A stretch of 64,000 nucleotides of DNA from Elephas maximus indicus (Eukaryota; Chordata; Mammalia; Proboscidea; Elephantidae): contig NC_064824.1 of NCBI RefSeq assembly GCF_024166365.1, positions 45,484,608-45,548,607 on the forward strand, given 5' to 3'. The notes beneath the pieces were generated by a model that did no database searches, had not been told where the DNA came from, and worked only from the letters and a program-made list of their open reading frames with translations. Position numbers and translations under genes: made by a program. Within the stretch, counting starts at the first letter, position 1, and every line of letters begins with the position of its first letter. Below, piece by piece: positions 63,562 through 64,000 of the stretch.

Positions 63562-64000
63562 GTAAGTTTGTTAATTTATTGTTTTCTGTTTGTAATTTGA
63601 ATTTTTCAACCAGTAAAAATCTTTTTTTTGCACAAAGAGATTTTATTTTAATTTTTCGATTTATACACACTGATTAATAGAAATGTAAAACATTAAAGAA
63701 TTAAATCCCTCTATGCTTATGTCTGAACTTGGAGATTATTTTGAGTGTTAGTAACATTTGGAATATTTGATGTTTATGTAGTATGGAATTTTCTGTAGCA
63801 CTTATACTTTATTATACAGCTAAAGGCCACATGTTACTATACCGAAATAGAGTTTATTTTTAAAGGCCCAGTGGTTGTAATGGCCAGGAGCAGCAGTGAG
63901 TTTTGTGAAAATTTTCAGAATCAGATTCCACACCTCTGCCATCATCCAGTTTTTATAAAAATCTAATTTTGCCGCCTCAATACTGTCTTTTCTTTATTCC
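63562..64000 (+). other. EPC2: Start of EPC2 intron 2
   Basis: Begins GTAAGTTTG. AT-rich with no further exon before the window ends. Confidence 0.85.

Noticed and set aside
63438..63677. Extended EPC2 exon 2 reading through to 63677
   Set aside because: The frame continues past a strong GTAAGT donor at 63562, and family proteins have Pro next, which the phase-1 C supplies.

Overview
The window is vertebrate nuclear DNA from a placental mammal, almost certainly an afrotherian and most likely an elephant. It is saturated with tRNA-type SINEs of the afrotherian kind, with RTE LINE copies whose 3' ends read ...GGCACCTAACAACAAC, and with lineage-specific L1 3' UTRs, over a background of old eutherian repeats (MIR, L2, L1M, hAT, Tigger, mariner, MaLR). 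Nothing prokaryotic is present. The species call rests on repeat recognition alone.

The only host gene is the 5' end of EPC2 (enhancer of polycomb homolog 2, a NuA4/TIP60 acetyltransferase subunit), on the + strand. Coding exon 1 is 16027-16179 inside a CpG island (about 15100-16910). Coding exon 2 is 63402-63561. Between them lies a 47,222-bp first intron. Together the exons encode residues 1-104 and the first base of codon 105. The rest of the gene lies beyond the window.

Layout: 1-15.1 kb is intergenic sequence upstream of EPC2, with SINEs, an RTE copy, L1 3' ends and a 44-bp minisatellite. 15.1-16.9 kb is the promoter, leader and first exon, with two YY1-type motifs and two short upstream ORFs. 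16.9-30 kb is the least repeat-dense part of intron 1, with three regularly spaced ATTGG boxes near 17.2 kb and scattered MIR, L2 and hAT fossils. 31-36 kb holds L1M fragments, a mariner remnant and RTE derivatives. 36-53 kb is a pile-up of transposons: a complete L1-in-L1 nest (38478-41399), an ancient L1 locus (about 41540-50010) that took an RTE, which in turn took an L1 and an inverted RTE, which took a SINE, then a palindrome-rich element and another RTE. 53-63.4 kb holds Tigger, MaLR LTR, a TTAA-flanked inverted-repeat element, more SINEs and L2, then exon 2.

I found no new multi-gene system. The ORFs outside EPC2 that show homology are decayed LINE or mariner coding sequence; the rest look like chance frames. 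The most unusual material is structural: nested insertions with readable target-site duplications, an undiagnosed palindromic element at 50935-51261, a TTAA-bounded element at 57870-58116, a tRNA-Gly-headed SINE with an RTE tail, and a pair of copies of a repeat body I cannot name. Repeat family names come from memory of consensus sequences, not from a database search.
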